Source: Avidehalobacter sp964569265
GTDB taxonomy: Bacteria; Bacillota; Dehalobacteriia; UBA4068; UBA4997
NCBI GenBank assembly: GCA_964569265.1
Contig: CAZMTO010000015.1
Span: 1-36,861, forward strand
Reading direction: 5' to 3'
DNA: 36,861 bases
In this document: positions 24,348-30,799 of the stretch, one piece after another
Layout: every line of letters starts with the position of its first letter
Numbering within the stretch: the stretch's first letter is position 1
Made by a program: the position numbers and the translations under genes
The notes under the pieces: generated by a model
Told to the model about the DNA's origin: nothing
Databases searched by the model: none
What the model saw: only the letters and a program-made list of their open reading frames with translations

Positions 24348-26213
24348 TTATAAAAACCAGCGTTTTTGCACCCTTTGCACCAGTTGCTCTGCCGTAAGGC
24401 CATAACGTTCAAACAACTGCTGCGGTTTGCCCTGCGGTATAAATTCATCGGGGAAGGCGGCAATTTCCACATCGGCAGCTATACCATACGCTTGCAGCAC
24501 CGCCGCTGTGCCCTCGCCAACACCGCCGGCCTTAACGCCGTCCTCCATCACCAGAACACGGCCGCATTTAGCCGCCAGCTCGGTTATCAGCGCTTCGTCA
24601 AGCGGCTTGGCAAAACGTAAATCGGCCACCGTTGCCGCCACACCCAGCTTGTCCAGCCGGTCAGCCAGCTCTAAAGCCGGGGCCACCATATCACCCAAAG
24701 CCAACACTGCCAGCTTTGGCGCATCAGCCGCCCGCAAAATTTCTCCCCTGCCCATAACAAGCGGCGCCGGCGGGTAATCACTAAGCAACACCGCCTCGCC
24801 ACGCGGATAACGCAGCGCCACCGGCCGCCCCAAATTCAGGGCATATTCCAGCATCAGCGGCAAACTAAGGGCATCACGCGGGGCCAACAGGGTAATATTG
24901 GGCATAGCACGCAGCATAGCTATATCAAACAGCCCCTGGTGGGTTTCACCGTCCTGTCCGACAATACCGGCGCGGTCTATTGCCAGCACCAGCGGCGCTT
25001 CGGCCAAACAAACATCCTGCATAAGCTGGTCATAGGCGCGCTGCAAAAATGTCGAATACACTGCTGCCACCGGCTTTAAACCGCGCAGCGCCAGCGCCCC
25101 GCCAAAGGTTACCATATGCTGCTCGGCAATACCAACGTCATAAAACCGCTGCGGATACTGCCTGGCAAAGCTCGCCAGCCCCGTACCGTCCGGCATAGCC
25201 GCCGTAATGGCCACAATGCGTTCGTCTTTGGCAGCCAACCTGTTTAAATGCTCGGCAAAAATATCCGTGTAGCCCGGCTTTTTTTCTGCCTGCTGCCCGG
25301 TAACCAAATCAAAGCTGCCCACCCCATGGAAGGCCGTCGGATTTTGCTCAGCCGGCTTATAACCGCGCCCCTTTTGGGTTATAACGTGTATAAGCACCGG
25401 CTTTTGTATGCGCGCCGCCATTTTCAGGGTTTCTAACAGCTCCTGTATGTTGTGGCCATCTACCGGCCCCAAATAGACAAAGCCCATTTCCTCAAACAGC
25501 ACACCGCGCACCAGAAAATACTTTATGGCATCGCGCAAATGCTCCAGCCCATAATAAAACGATTGCCCCATATGCTTGCGTTTAAGCAAAAACTGGGTAA
25601 TTTTATCTTTAAGCCGCCGATACCGTCGGTTAGTGCGCAATCTGGTTAAATAACGGCTCATAGCACCAACATTTTCCGCTATCGACATTTCGTTATCGTT
25701 TAATATAACAGTAAACGGTGTTTTTAAATCGCCGCCGTGGTTCATAGCTTCCCAAACCATACCGCCGCTCATAGCACCGTCACCTATAACCGCGTACACA
25801 CGTTTGTTTTGCCCCTGTAGCTTAGCGGCCTGTGCCAGCCCCACTGCCACCGATATTGATGTGCTGCTGTGCCCGGCTATATAGGCATCGGCGTCGCTTT
25901 CCTTAGGCTTCGGAAAACCGCTCAGCCCGTCTAACTGCCGCAGCCCGTTAAAAGCCGCCTTACGACCGGTAAGCAGCTTATGCGCATAGCACTGGTGCCC
26001 AACATCCCAAACAATTTCGTCTTGGGGCAAGTCTAAAAAAGCGTGCAGCGCCACCGTCAGTTCTACTATCCCCAGATTAGAAGACAAATGACCGCCCTTG
26101 GCAGCAACTACACGCAATATTTCATCGCGCAGCTCAGCACAAAGCACGTCTAACTGCGCCATATTAAGCTTTTTAACGTCGGCCGAGCTTTGTATCTGCT
26201 CTAAAACCACCAT
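24348..26213 (-). CDS. dxs: 1-deoxy-D-xylulose-5-phosphate synthase
   Basis: Thiamine-diphosphate enzyme that makes DXP from pyruvate and glyceraldehyde 3-phosphate, the first step of the MEP isoprenoid pathway. The 621-residue protein has the N-terminal GHLSSNLGIVELTVALH with His42, DVGHQCYAHK with His73, and the thiamine-diphosphate motif GDGAMSGGMVWEAMN (about 144-158). The transketolase-like C-terminal half contains DRAGIVGQDGETHQG. AAGGA precedes the ATG, five bases after the oapA stop. It is normally next to ispA; here ispA/xseAB are not adjacent. Confidence 0.97.
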   Translation of the reverse strand: MVVLEQIQSSADVKKLNMAQLDVLCAELRDEILRVVAAKGGHLSSNLGIVELTVALHAFLDLPQDEIVWDVGHQCYAHKLLTGRKAAFNGLRQLDGLSGFPKPKESDADAYIAGHSSTSISVAVGLAQAAKLQGQNKRVYAVIGDGAMSGGMVWEAMNHGGDLKTPFTVILNDNEMSIAENVGAMSRYLTRLRTNRRYRRLKDKITQFLLKRKHMGQSFYYGLEHLRDAIKYFLVRGVLFEEMGFVYLGPVDGHNIQELLETLKMAARIQKPVLIHVITQKGRGYKPAEQNPTAFHGVGSFDLVTGQQAEKKPGYTDIFAEHLNRLAAKDERIVAITAAMPDGTGLASFARQYPQRFYDVGIAEQHMVTFGGALALRGLKPVAAVYSTFLQRAYDQLMQDVCLAEAPLVLAIDRAGIVGQDGETHQGLFDIAMLRAMPNITLLAPRDALSLPLMLEYALNLGRPVALRYPRGEAVLLSDYPPAPLVMGRGEILRAADAPKLAVLALGDMVAPALELADRLDKLGVAATVADLRFAKPLDEALITELAAKCGRVLVMEDGVKAGGVGEGTAAVLQAYGIAADVEIAAFPDEFIPQGKPQQLFERYGLTAEQLVQRVQKRWFL

Positions 26214-26218
26214 AAAAA

Positions 26219-26893
26219 TCAGTCCTTATTTTTACCGGCCTTTTTAGCTGCCATTTCTTTGTTTTTTAAATAATACCGCACAAAATTCGGCAAATCAAGC
26301 AGGCAGCCCACCCGGTAAATAATATCATCCGCCATAGAAAGGGCAAAGTTTTTACCCAGTGCCTTGCCGGCAACCGTAGCCGCCGCAATGCAGCCGGATA
26401 TACCAACACTGCACATTAAACCCTGCCAACCGCCGCCGGATATAAGCATAGCCGCCAGAGCCGTGCCTAAGCCGCCCGATACCGTGCCGCAAATATCACC
26501 AACAACGTCGTTACATATGTTGGCCACACGGCTGGCGTTTTTTACCAGCAGCAGCGCTTTTTTGGCGCCGGGTATTTTGCGTGATGCCTTGGCATTAAGG
26601 TGGCTTTGGCCGCAAACCGACACCGCCGTACCCACAATATCAAACAGCACGCCCACCAAAATTACCATTATTAAAATTGCAAACCCCATGCCAAAGGTTT
26701 CCATCTGCTCTAACACCAGGGTAGATGCCAATGTCATTAAACAGGCAGTAAAAAAAGTGCCGATAAAAACCACAAGGGTATATAATGCGGCACTGTTTTG
26801 CTTGTTATTTGTTTTAGCCGGCGATTTTTTGCCGCTTTTTTTACTATCAACCAAGGCGTCGGCAGGTTCAGTCGAGCTTTGAATTTTATCCAA
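26219..26893 (-). CDS. oapA: OLE-associated protein OapA (membrane protein)
   Basis: A 224-residue protein with a Lys/Ser-rich cytosolic N-terminus and four predicted membrane helices (about 38-62, 69-93, 139-155, 158-180). Between helices 2 and 3 is a basic/polar segment containing GQSHLNAKASRKIPGAKKALL. Such proteins have weak likeness to CorB/DUF21 membrane domains. I call it OapA because of its place: immediately downstream of the roughly 590-nt structured RNA and upstream of dxs-tlyA, exactly as in known OLE loci. OapA forms a ribonucleoprotein with OLE RNA at the membrane. The start is TTG with GGGAG seven bases upstream. Without the RNA context it would be an unnamed membrane protein. 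Confidence 0.8.
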   Translation of the reverse strand: MDKIQSSTEPADALVDSKKSGKKSPAKTNNKQNSAALYTLVVFIGTFFTACLMTLASTLVLEQMETFGMGFAILIMVILVGVLFDIVGTAVSVCGQSHLNAKASRKIPGAKKALLLVKNASRVANICNDVVGDICGTVSGGLGTALAAMLISGGGWQGLMCSVGISGCIAAATVAGKALGKNFALSMADDIIYRVGCLLDLPNFVRYYLKNKEMAAKKAGKNKD

Positions 26894-26949
26894 AATAATT
26901 CTCCCAAAAATTTACTGTAACAATCATATACTATCATATAAATAAAAAT

Positions 26950-27541
26950 ATGTGAACAGCCGGCAGGTAAACTTTATGGCTTAGGTCTGGCAGTTTTTCA
27001 CATTGACCGCACCACAGCGTCACCGCCGTGGTGGTTCCCGCTTACGGGTCAATTCGAAGCGTTACCGCGATCGAAGCCAAATCACCACTTAGTCCATACT
27101 TTAATCCCTGACGGCATAACAGCCTAGGAGCTTTCCTCAACAACAGTACCACATTTTTAGCCTCTTTTGCATTAACAGTTTCATAGGCAGACTGCCGGTT
27201 TGGTCGAACCTAACAGCCGCTTGCGGCTAAAATTAGCCAATCCTCCATCAACACTCAAGGCAGGCTACGCTGCACCCAGCATTTAGCCAAATGCAGGTTT
27301 AATCCCAAGCCGTAGTTATTATACCCGACCAAAGGTATCTCCCCACGCACTTAGGTCTCCACGGTAATTGGGTCGGCTTCCGTATGCCATTACAGAGCGC
27401 CCAAAAACCTTAACTCCCAGCACCAGCCCCGGACTGGGCGTCCAAAGCCAGCACCAGAAACTTCATCGATGTGCCCTTAACGGATTTTTAGCCCCGCCTT
27501 CAAAATACGGCCTGTCGACTAGAATACTGCGTCACATATTA
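26950..27541 (-). ncRNA. ole: OLE RNA (ornate, large, extremophilic)
   Basis: About 590 non-coding bases on the minus strand, with a promoter at 27548-27575 and a closing stem TGTGAA/TTCACA near the 3' end (26952-27003 region). Many short perfect hairpins lie inside, for example TTAGCCGCAAGCGGCTAA (27218-27235). No credible reading frame exists. Size (OLE is about 600 nt), orientation, the following OapA-type membrane protein and the dxs-tlyA-argR-recN-spoIVB-spo0A neighbourhood all match the OLE locus known from Bacillota. OLE RNA with OapA acts at the membrane and in Bacillus halodurans helps tolerance of short-chain alcohols, cold and magnesium stress. The ends are estimates. A covariance-model match was not run. 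Confidence 0.85.
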
Positions 27542-27547
27542 CTATAT

Positions 27548-27575
27548 ATTATATCATATTTTTGCAAAATATCAA
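27548..27575 (-). promoter_or_regulatory. Sigma-A promoter of OLE RNA-oapA-dxs-tlyA
   Basis: On the minus strand TTGATA (27575-27570), 16-base spacer ending in TGA, TATAAT (27553-27548): an extended -10 promoter. It sets the OLE 5' end at about 27541. Confidence 0.75.
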
Positions 27576-27747
27576 CTTTATTTTTAGCGGTAATTTGCCC
27601 GTCAAAGCTTGGTTTTTTGCTTTTTTGTGCAGGTTTGCTGCCCGCCGCCCCTGTTTTTAGGCGCTCCCGCGCGCACACTTTGGCACACCGCACAAACCTT
27701 ACCCAGCCCGCAGCTTTTGGCAGCGCTGTTTGCAGGCTATCGGCATA
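27576..27747. other. Spacer between yraN and the OLE promoter
   Basis: About 170 bases of GC-rich DNA after the yraN stop. I see no gene with a ribosome binding site and no clear terminator with a T run, so yraN transcripts may read into OLE. Confidence 0.4.
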
Positions 27748-28113
27748 TTACCAACACAAAAAGTCCTCTACCAGCTCCACCGTAGGGTTGGCACCGTCGG
27801 CATTTTCTATCGCCGCCAGCAAAAACGTACACGGCTGGTCTGCCCCGCGATACTTTTGCAGCCACGCTTCGGCCGCAGCCAGCAGGCGCCGCTGTTTATC
27901 AGCCGTAACAGCCTCTATAGCCGCCACCCGGCTGCCGCGTTTTCTGGCTTTTACCTCCACAAAGTATATCATACCGTTTTTTTCGGCCACAATATCCAGT
28001 TCGCCCTGCGCCGCCCTAAAGTTGCGCGCCAGCACCTTATAGCCAAGGTTAACCAAATATGCTGCCGCCAACTCCTCGTTCTGCCGGCCAACTGCCACAC
28101 TTTGTTTGCCCAT
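27748..28113 (-). CDS. yraN: UPF0102 protein YraN, predicted endonuclease-like
   Basis: A 121-residue protein of the YraN family with a restriction-endonuclease-like fold. Family residues are visible: the N-terminal EELAAAYLVNLGYKVLARNFR, GELDIVAE (metal-binding acidic residue) and YFVEVKARK. No cellular role is established. The ATG comes two bases after the rnhB stop with AGAAGGTG upstream, the usual rnhB-yraN coupling. Confidence 0.93.
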   Translation of the reverse strand: MGKQSVAVGRQNEELAAAYLVNLGYKVLARNFRAAQGELDIVAEKNGMIYFVEVKARKRGSRVAAIEAVTADKQRRLLAAAEAWLQKYRGADQPCTFLLAAIENADGANPTVELVEDFLCW

Positions 28114-28115
28114 AT

Positions 28116-28820
28116 TTACACCTTCTGCTTTAGCGGCTTTAGCTTATAGCTTCGGCGGTGTATCGGCGTGTAGCCCAAACTGAACACTGCCTGCTTGTGT
28201 GCTGCCGTAGGGTAACCGGCGTGCCCGGCCAAACCGTAGCCGGGGTAAATTTCGTCATAAATTGCCATCATACGGTCGCGGTGGCACTTGGCCAAAATGC
28301 TGGCCGCCCCAATGCTTATGCTCAGGGCATCACCCTTTATCAGCGAGGTTTGCCCTATGGCCAGCGGCAGCTTCATTGCATCTAACAGCAAATGCTGCGG
28401 TTGCACCGGCAGCTTGTTTACCGCCTGCACCATTGCCAGGCGCGTAGCCTCTAATATGTTTATTTCGTCGATTTTTTGCGGCCCCACCGCACCAATAGCC
28501 CACGCTATCGCAGTCTGCCGTATTAAAGGCTCTAACTGATAACGCTTTTTTTCGGACAACTTTTTCGAATCCTTGATACCGGGCAGCTTGCAGCCCGGCG
28601 GCAAAATAACCGCTGCTGCCACCACCGGCCCGGCAATAGGCCCGCGCCCAACCTCATCAATGCCGGCAATAAACTGCACACCCTGCTGCACCAGCGCAGT
28701 TTCATAAGCCGAAATTTCTTCTATACGCGCCAATTCCTTAGCATCTGCGTCAAAATCGGTTATACCTGCCCCCGTGCCAAACATTTGCAGTTGCCACGGT
28801 GCCAAATCGCTAAGCTTCAT
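28116..28820 (-). CDS. rnhB: Ribonuclease HII
   Basis: Cuts RNA in RNA-DNA hybrids and removes single ribonucleotides from DNA. The 234-residue protein has the signature AGIDEVGRGPIAGPVVAAAV (acidic Asp-Glu pair), DSKKLSEKKR, and the third acidic residue in LLLDAMKLP. I choose ATG at 28820, preceded by AGAGG; a longer open frame to 28967 runs inside ylqF and is not supported. It overlaps the end of ylqF by 11 bases, so the two are coupled. Confidence 0.95.
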   Translation of the reverse strand: MKLSDLAPWQLQMFGTGAGITDFDADAKELARIEEISAYETALVQQGVQFIAGIDEVGRGPIAGPVVAAAVILPPGCKLPGIKDSKKLSEKKRYQLEPLIRQTAIAWAIGAVGPQKIDEINILEATRLAMVQAVNKLPVQPQHLLLDAMKLPLAIGQTSLIKGDALSISIGAASILAKCHRDRMMAIYDEIYPGYGLAGHAGYPTAAHKQAVFSLGYTPIHRRSYKLKPLKQKV

Positions 28821-29700
28821 TGTTAGCCTCTCCCTGACGTCTGCCGGGTACAACATCCAGCGTAAAGCGGCCAATTTTACCGTTGCGGAACTCTGCCAGC
28901 AGCAGGCGTGCGGTTTCTTCGGGGCGTACCACGCCGCCGGCCGCCAGCAGCCCCCGCGACCTGCCAACTGCCTCTAACACCTGCTCTACCGGGCAATCGA
29001 CTATTTGTTCCGGCTGCAACTTGTAGCGCGCGCAAAGCTGTGCCGCGCCAAATTTACGCAGCCAATCCAGCAGCTCTAACGCCACCTGGTAATAATCGTA
29101 AACAGTTTCACTTATTGCGCCGGTAGCAGCCAGCCTAAAAGCTACACTGTGCTGTTCAAACTTGGGCCACAGCACGCCGGGGGTATCCAGCAGCTCAATC
29201 TGGTCACCAAAACGCACCCATTGCTTGCCGCGGGTAACGCCGGGCTTGTTGCCGGTTTTACTAACGGCCTTGGGTGCCAGAGAATTTATCAGCGTGCTTT
29301 TACCGGTATTAGGAGAACCCGCAACCATCACCCGCACCGGGCGGCGGCGGCGCCCCTTGGCTTCTAATTCGGCAAACAAAGGCTCGGCCGTTTGCATTAT
29401 CACCCGCTGCAAATCCTGCATCCCCTTAGATTGCTGCGCGTTAATAGCCACAGCCCCGTGCCCCTGCTGCTTAAAGTAGGCCAGCCACTGCTTTGTCATC
29501 TGCGTGTTGGCAAGATCTTGCTTGTTCAACACCATTATCATCGGCTTTTTTGCCAGTATCCGGTTAAAATCCGGATTATAGCTGGAAAAAGGTATGCGTG
29601 CATCTAACACCACCAGCGACATATCTACTATCTTAATATCTTCTTCCATCAAGCGCTTGGCCTTGGCCATATGGCCGGGGTACCACTGAATAACTGTCAT
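28810..29700 (-). CDS. rbgA: Ribosome biogenesis GTPase YlqF/RbgA
   Basis: Circularly permuted GTPase needed for late assembly of the 50S subunit. The motifs appear in permuted order: G4 NKQD (about 59), G1 GSPNTGKST (about 128), G2-region GVTRG, and G3 DTPG (about 174). A C-terminal RNA-binding domain follows. The 296-residue length is normal. GAGGT precedes the ATG. It is downstream of a 49-codon gene and upstream of rnhB-yraN, the common ylqF-rnhB-yraN order. Confidence 0.95.
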   Translation of the reverse strand: MTVIQWYPGHMAKAKRLMEEDIKIVDMSLVVLDARIPFSSYNPDFNRILAKKPMIMVLNKQDLANTQMTKQWLAYFKQQGHGAVAINAQQSKGMQDLQRVIMQTAEPLFAELEAKGRRRRPVRVMVAGSPNTGKSTLINSLAPKAVSKTGNKPGVTRGKQWVRFGDQIELLDTPGVLWPKFEQHSVAFRLAATGAISETVYDYYQVALELLDWLRKFGAAQLCARYKLQPEQIVDCPVEQVLEAVGRSRGLLAAGGVVRPEETARLLLAEFRNGKIGRFTLDVVPGRRQGEANNEA

Positions 29701-29749
29701 ATTTTTACCTCATTTACATATTTGTGCTTATTTTTGTGCGGCATTAGCG

Positions 29750-29899
29750 CTACCTTTTGGCCACGGCAATAACCAACACCACAATGCCCAGCAACACCGC
29801 GCCGCCCAGCAAAATAAGGCTTATCGGCAAACCGCCGCTTAAAAAAATCGCCGTCGGGCCATCTGCCCCACCAATTATAGCTACACTTGCATCTGTCAT
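29750..29899 (-). CDS. 49-residue membrane microprotein with decarboxylase beta-subunit GGADGPTAIF motif
   Basis: A short gene with a strong ribosome binding site (TAGGAGG, six bases before ATG). The product starts MTDASVAIIGGADGPTAIF, carries one membrane helix (about 24-46), and ends in AKR. The GGADGPTAIF segment is the signature seen in the membrane beta subunit of Na+-pumping oxaloacetate, methylmalonyl-CoA and glutaconyl-CoA decarboxylases. The rest of that large subunit is absent, so this is either a small accessory subunit or an independent microprotein that reuses the motif. It is 49 bases upstream of rbgA, in the same direction. No decarboxylase genes are in the window. Confidence 0.75.
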   Translation of the reverse strand: MTDASVAIIGGADGPTAIFLSGGLPISLILLGGAVLLGIVVLVIAVAKR

Positions 29900-29961
29900 A
29901 ATTAACCTCCTATTACACTATACTAAACATTCCTGCAAACGTACATATAACAGTATACCAC

Positions 29962-29991
29962 AAAAAATAACGCCCCCGCAAGAGCGTTATT
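29962..29991 (-). terminator. Terminator-like hairpin upstream of the microprotein gene
   Basis: AATAACGC and GCGTTATT are perfect reverse complements; on the minus strand the stem is followed by TTTTTTG. No minus-strand gene lies immediately upstream, so what it stops is unclear. A possible TTGCGG-18-TATACT promoter for the microprotein gene overlaps it. Confidence 0.55.
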
Positions 29992-30019
29992 ACATATACA
30001 GGCTTCGCATATAATCTTA

Positions 30020-30048
30020 TTGACAACGGCAATTTTTTGTGCTATAAA
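30020..30048 (+). promoter_or_regulatory. Sigma-A promoter of the EamA-type transporter
   Basis: TTGACA (30020-30025), 17-base spacer, TATAAA (30043-30048). It predicts a leader of about 77 bases. Confidence 0.8.
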
Positions 30049-30049
30049 A

Positions 30050-30120
30050 TAAGTATAAATTTAATAAACGGGTGAGCACCTACCGCAGCCAGGCTAACAA
30101 GCTTGGCTGTTTTGTTTTAA
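30050..30120 (+). promoter_or_regulatory. Candidate riboswitch/attenuator leader of the transporter gene
   Basis: The leader has two parts. A compact element at 30068-30085 can fold as CGG/CCG around GUGAGCAC. Directly after it is an intrinsic terminator: CAGCCAGGCT (30086-30095), loop AACA, AGCTTGGCTG (30100-30109), then TTTTGTTTT. A complete terminator between promoter and start codon implies conditional transcription. Small aptamers in front of small exporters include guanidine riboswitches, and the size would suit the guanidine-IV (mepA) class, but I cannot confirm a class from memory. Confidence 0.55.
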
Positions 30121-30131
30121 GGGGGATAATT

Positions 30132-30554
30132 ATGCTGTATATTTTTCCGGTAATTCTGGTTGTATTAAGCAACGTAATGTATCAAATTTGTGCCAAAGGT
30201 ATACCCAAAAATATGGATATTATGGCCTCAATGACGGTTACATATCTGGTGGGGGCCATTTGTTCCGTAATAATGTTTTTTGTAATGAACAAAGACAGTT
30301 CTCTGGCTGTGGAGCTGGCTAAAACCAACTATGCGCCTGTGCTGCTGGGCGTTTGCGTTGTTGGGCTGGAAATTGGTTTTATCTACGCCTACAAGGTGGG
30401 CTGGGCCGTCAGCACGCTTTCTATCGTACAAAGCGCCTTTTTGGCCGGGGCACTGCTGCTGGTGGGCGGCCTGCTTTATCACGAAGCTATAACGCTTAAT
30501 AAGCTTATAGGGGTAGCCATTACACTGGTGGGCCTGTATTTTATCAACAAATAA
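30132..30554 (+). CDS. Small EamA/DMT-type membrane transporter
   Basis: A 140-residue protein with four predicted membrane helices (about 2-20, 31-52, 68-90, 95-138 containing two segments). The C-terminal half resembles the EamA repeat, with YKVGWAVSTLSIVQS, a conserved glutamate (LYHEAITLNKLIG) and GLYFINK. It is half the length of a normal two-repeat DMT transporter, as in SMR-like dimers, but the membrane glutamate of true SMR pumps in helix 1 is not present. The substrate is unknown. GGGGGAT precedes the ATG. An attenuator-type leader and a strong terminator make it a one-gene unit. Confidence 0.8.
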   Translation: MLYIFPVILVVLSNVMYQICAKGIPKNMDIMASMTVTYLVGAICSVIMFFVMNKDSSLAVELAKTNYAPVLLGVCVVGLEIGFIYAYKVGWAVSTLSIVQSAFLAGALLLVGGLLYHEAITLNKLIGVAITLVGLYFINK

Positions 30555-30590
30555 ACGACAAACCGCTGTTGTACTAACTTAAACCGGCAC

Positions 30591-30639
30591 AAAAAAAAGA
30601 CCCGCTTTTCAGCAACATTGCTGTTTAGCAGGTCTTTTT
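30591..30639. terminator. Bidirectional terminator, transporter / tRNA-Pro
   Basis: AAAAAGACC/GGTCTTTTT outer stem, GCT/AGC middle, CAGCA/TGCTG inner stem with ACAT loop. The A and T runs on both sides allow it to end the plus-strand transporter gene and the minus-strand tRNA. Confidence 0.88.
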
Positions 30640-30642
30640 ATA

Positions 30643-30720
30643 TGGTCGGAGCGACACGACTTGAACGTGCGGCCTCTACCACCCCAAGGTAGCGCTCTAG
30701 CCAAACTGAGCTACGCCCCG
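30643..30720 (-). tRNA. tRNA-Pro (anticodon GGG)
   Basis: A 78-base tRNA with encoded CCA. Acceptor CGGGGCG pairs with CGCTCCG (one G-T), with the C1-G72 pair typical of bacterial tRNA-Pro. D stem GCTC/GAGC, anticodon stem CTACC/GGTAG with loop TTGGGGT (anticodon GGG at 30683-30685), and a TTCAAGT T-loop. It is preceded by a consensus promoter and followed by a terminator. Confidence 0.95.
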
Positions 30721-30732
30721 TGACACCATATA

Positions 30733-30761
30733 ATTATAAGCCCAGTTGCAGATTTTGTCAA
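30733..30761 (-). promoter_or_regulatory. Sigma-A promoter of tRNA-Pro
   Basis: On the minus strand TTGACA (30761-30756), 17-base spacer, TATAAT (30738-30733): perfect consensus, 12 bases before the mature 5' end. Confidence 0.88.
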
Positions 30762-30799
30762 TAGGTTTTGGCAAAATCCACAACTAAAAAGCAAATTTT

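Noticed and set aside
26950..27541. RNase P RNA, tmRNA or group II intron as alternative calls for the large RNA
   Set aside because: A GAGGAAAG segment is suggestive of RNase P, but the other universal RNase P segments are not visible. There is no tmRNA peptide or tRNA-like end and no intron domain V. The neighbourhood fits OLE.
27368..28042. Plus-strand open frame of 224 codons over the OLE region and yraN
   Set aside because: It lies antisense to a structured RNA and to yraN, has no ribosome binding site, and its product has no family-like pattern.
28821..28967. Longer rnhB start
   Set aside because: The extra residues are antisense-free but lie inside rbgA in another frame, and the ATG at 28820 has the ribosome binding site and family start.
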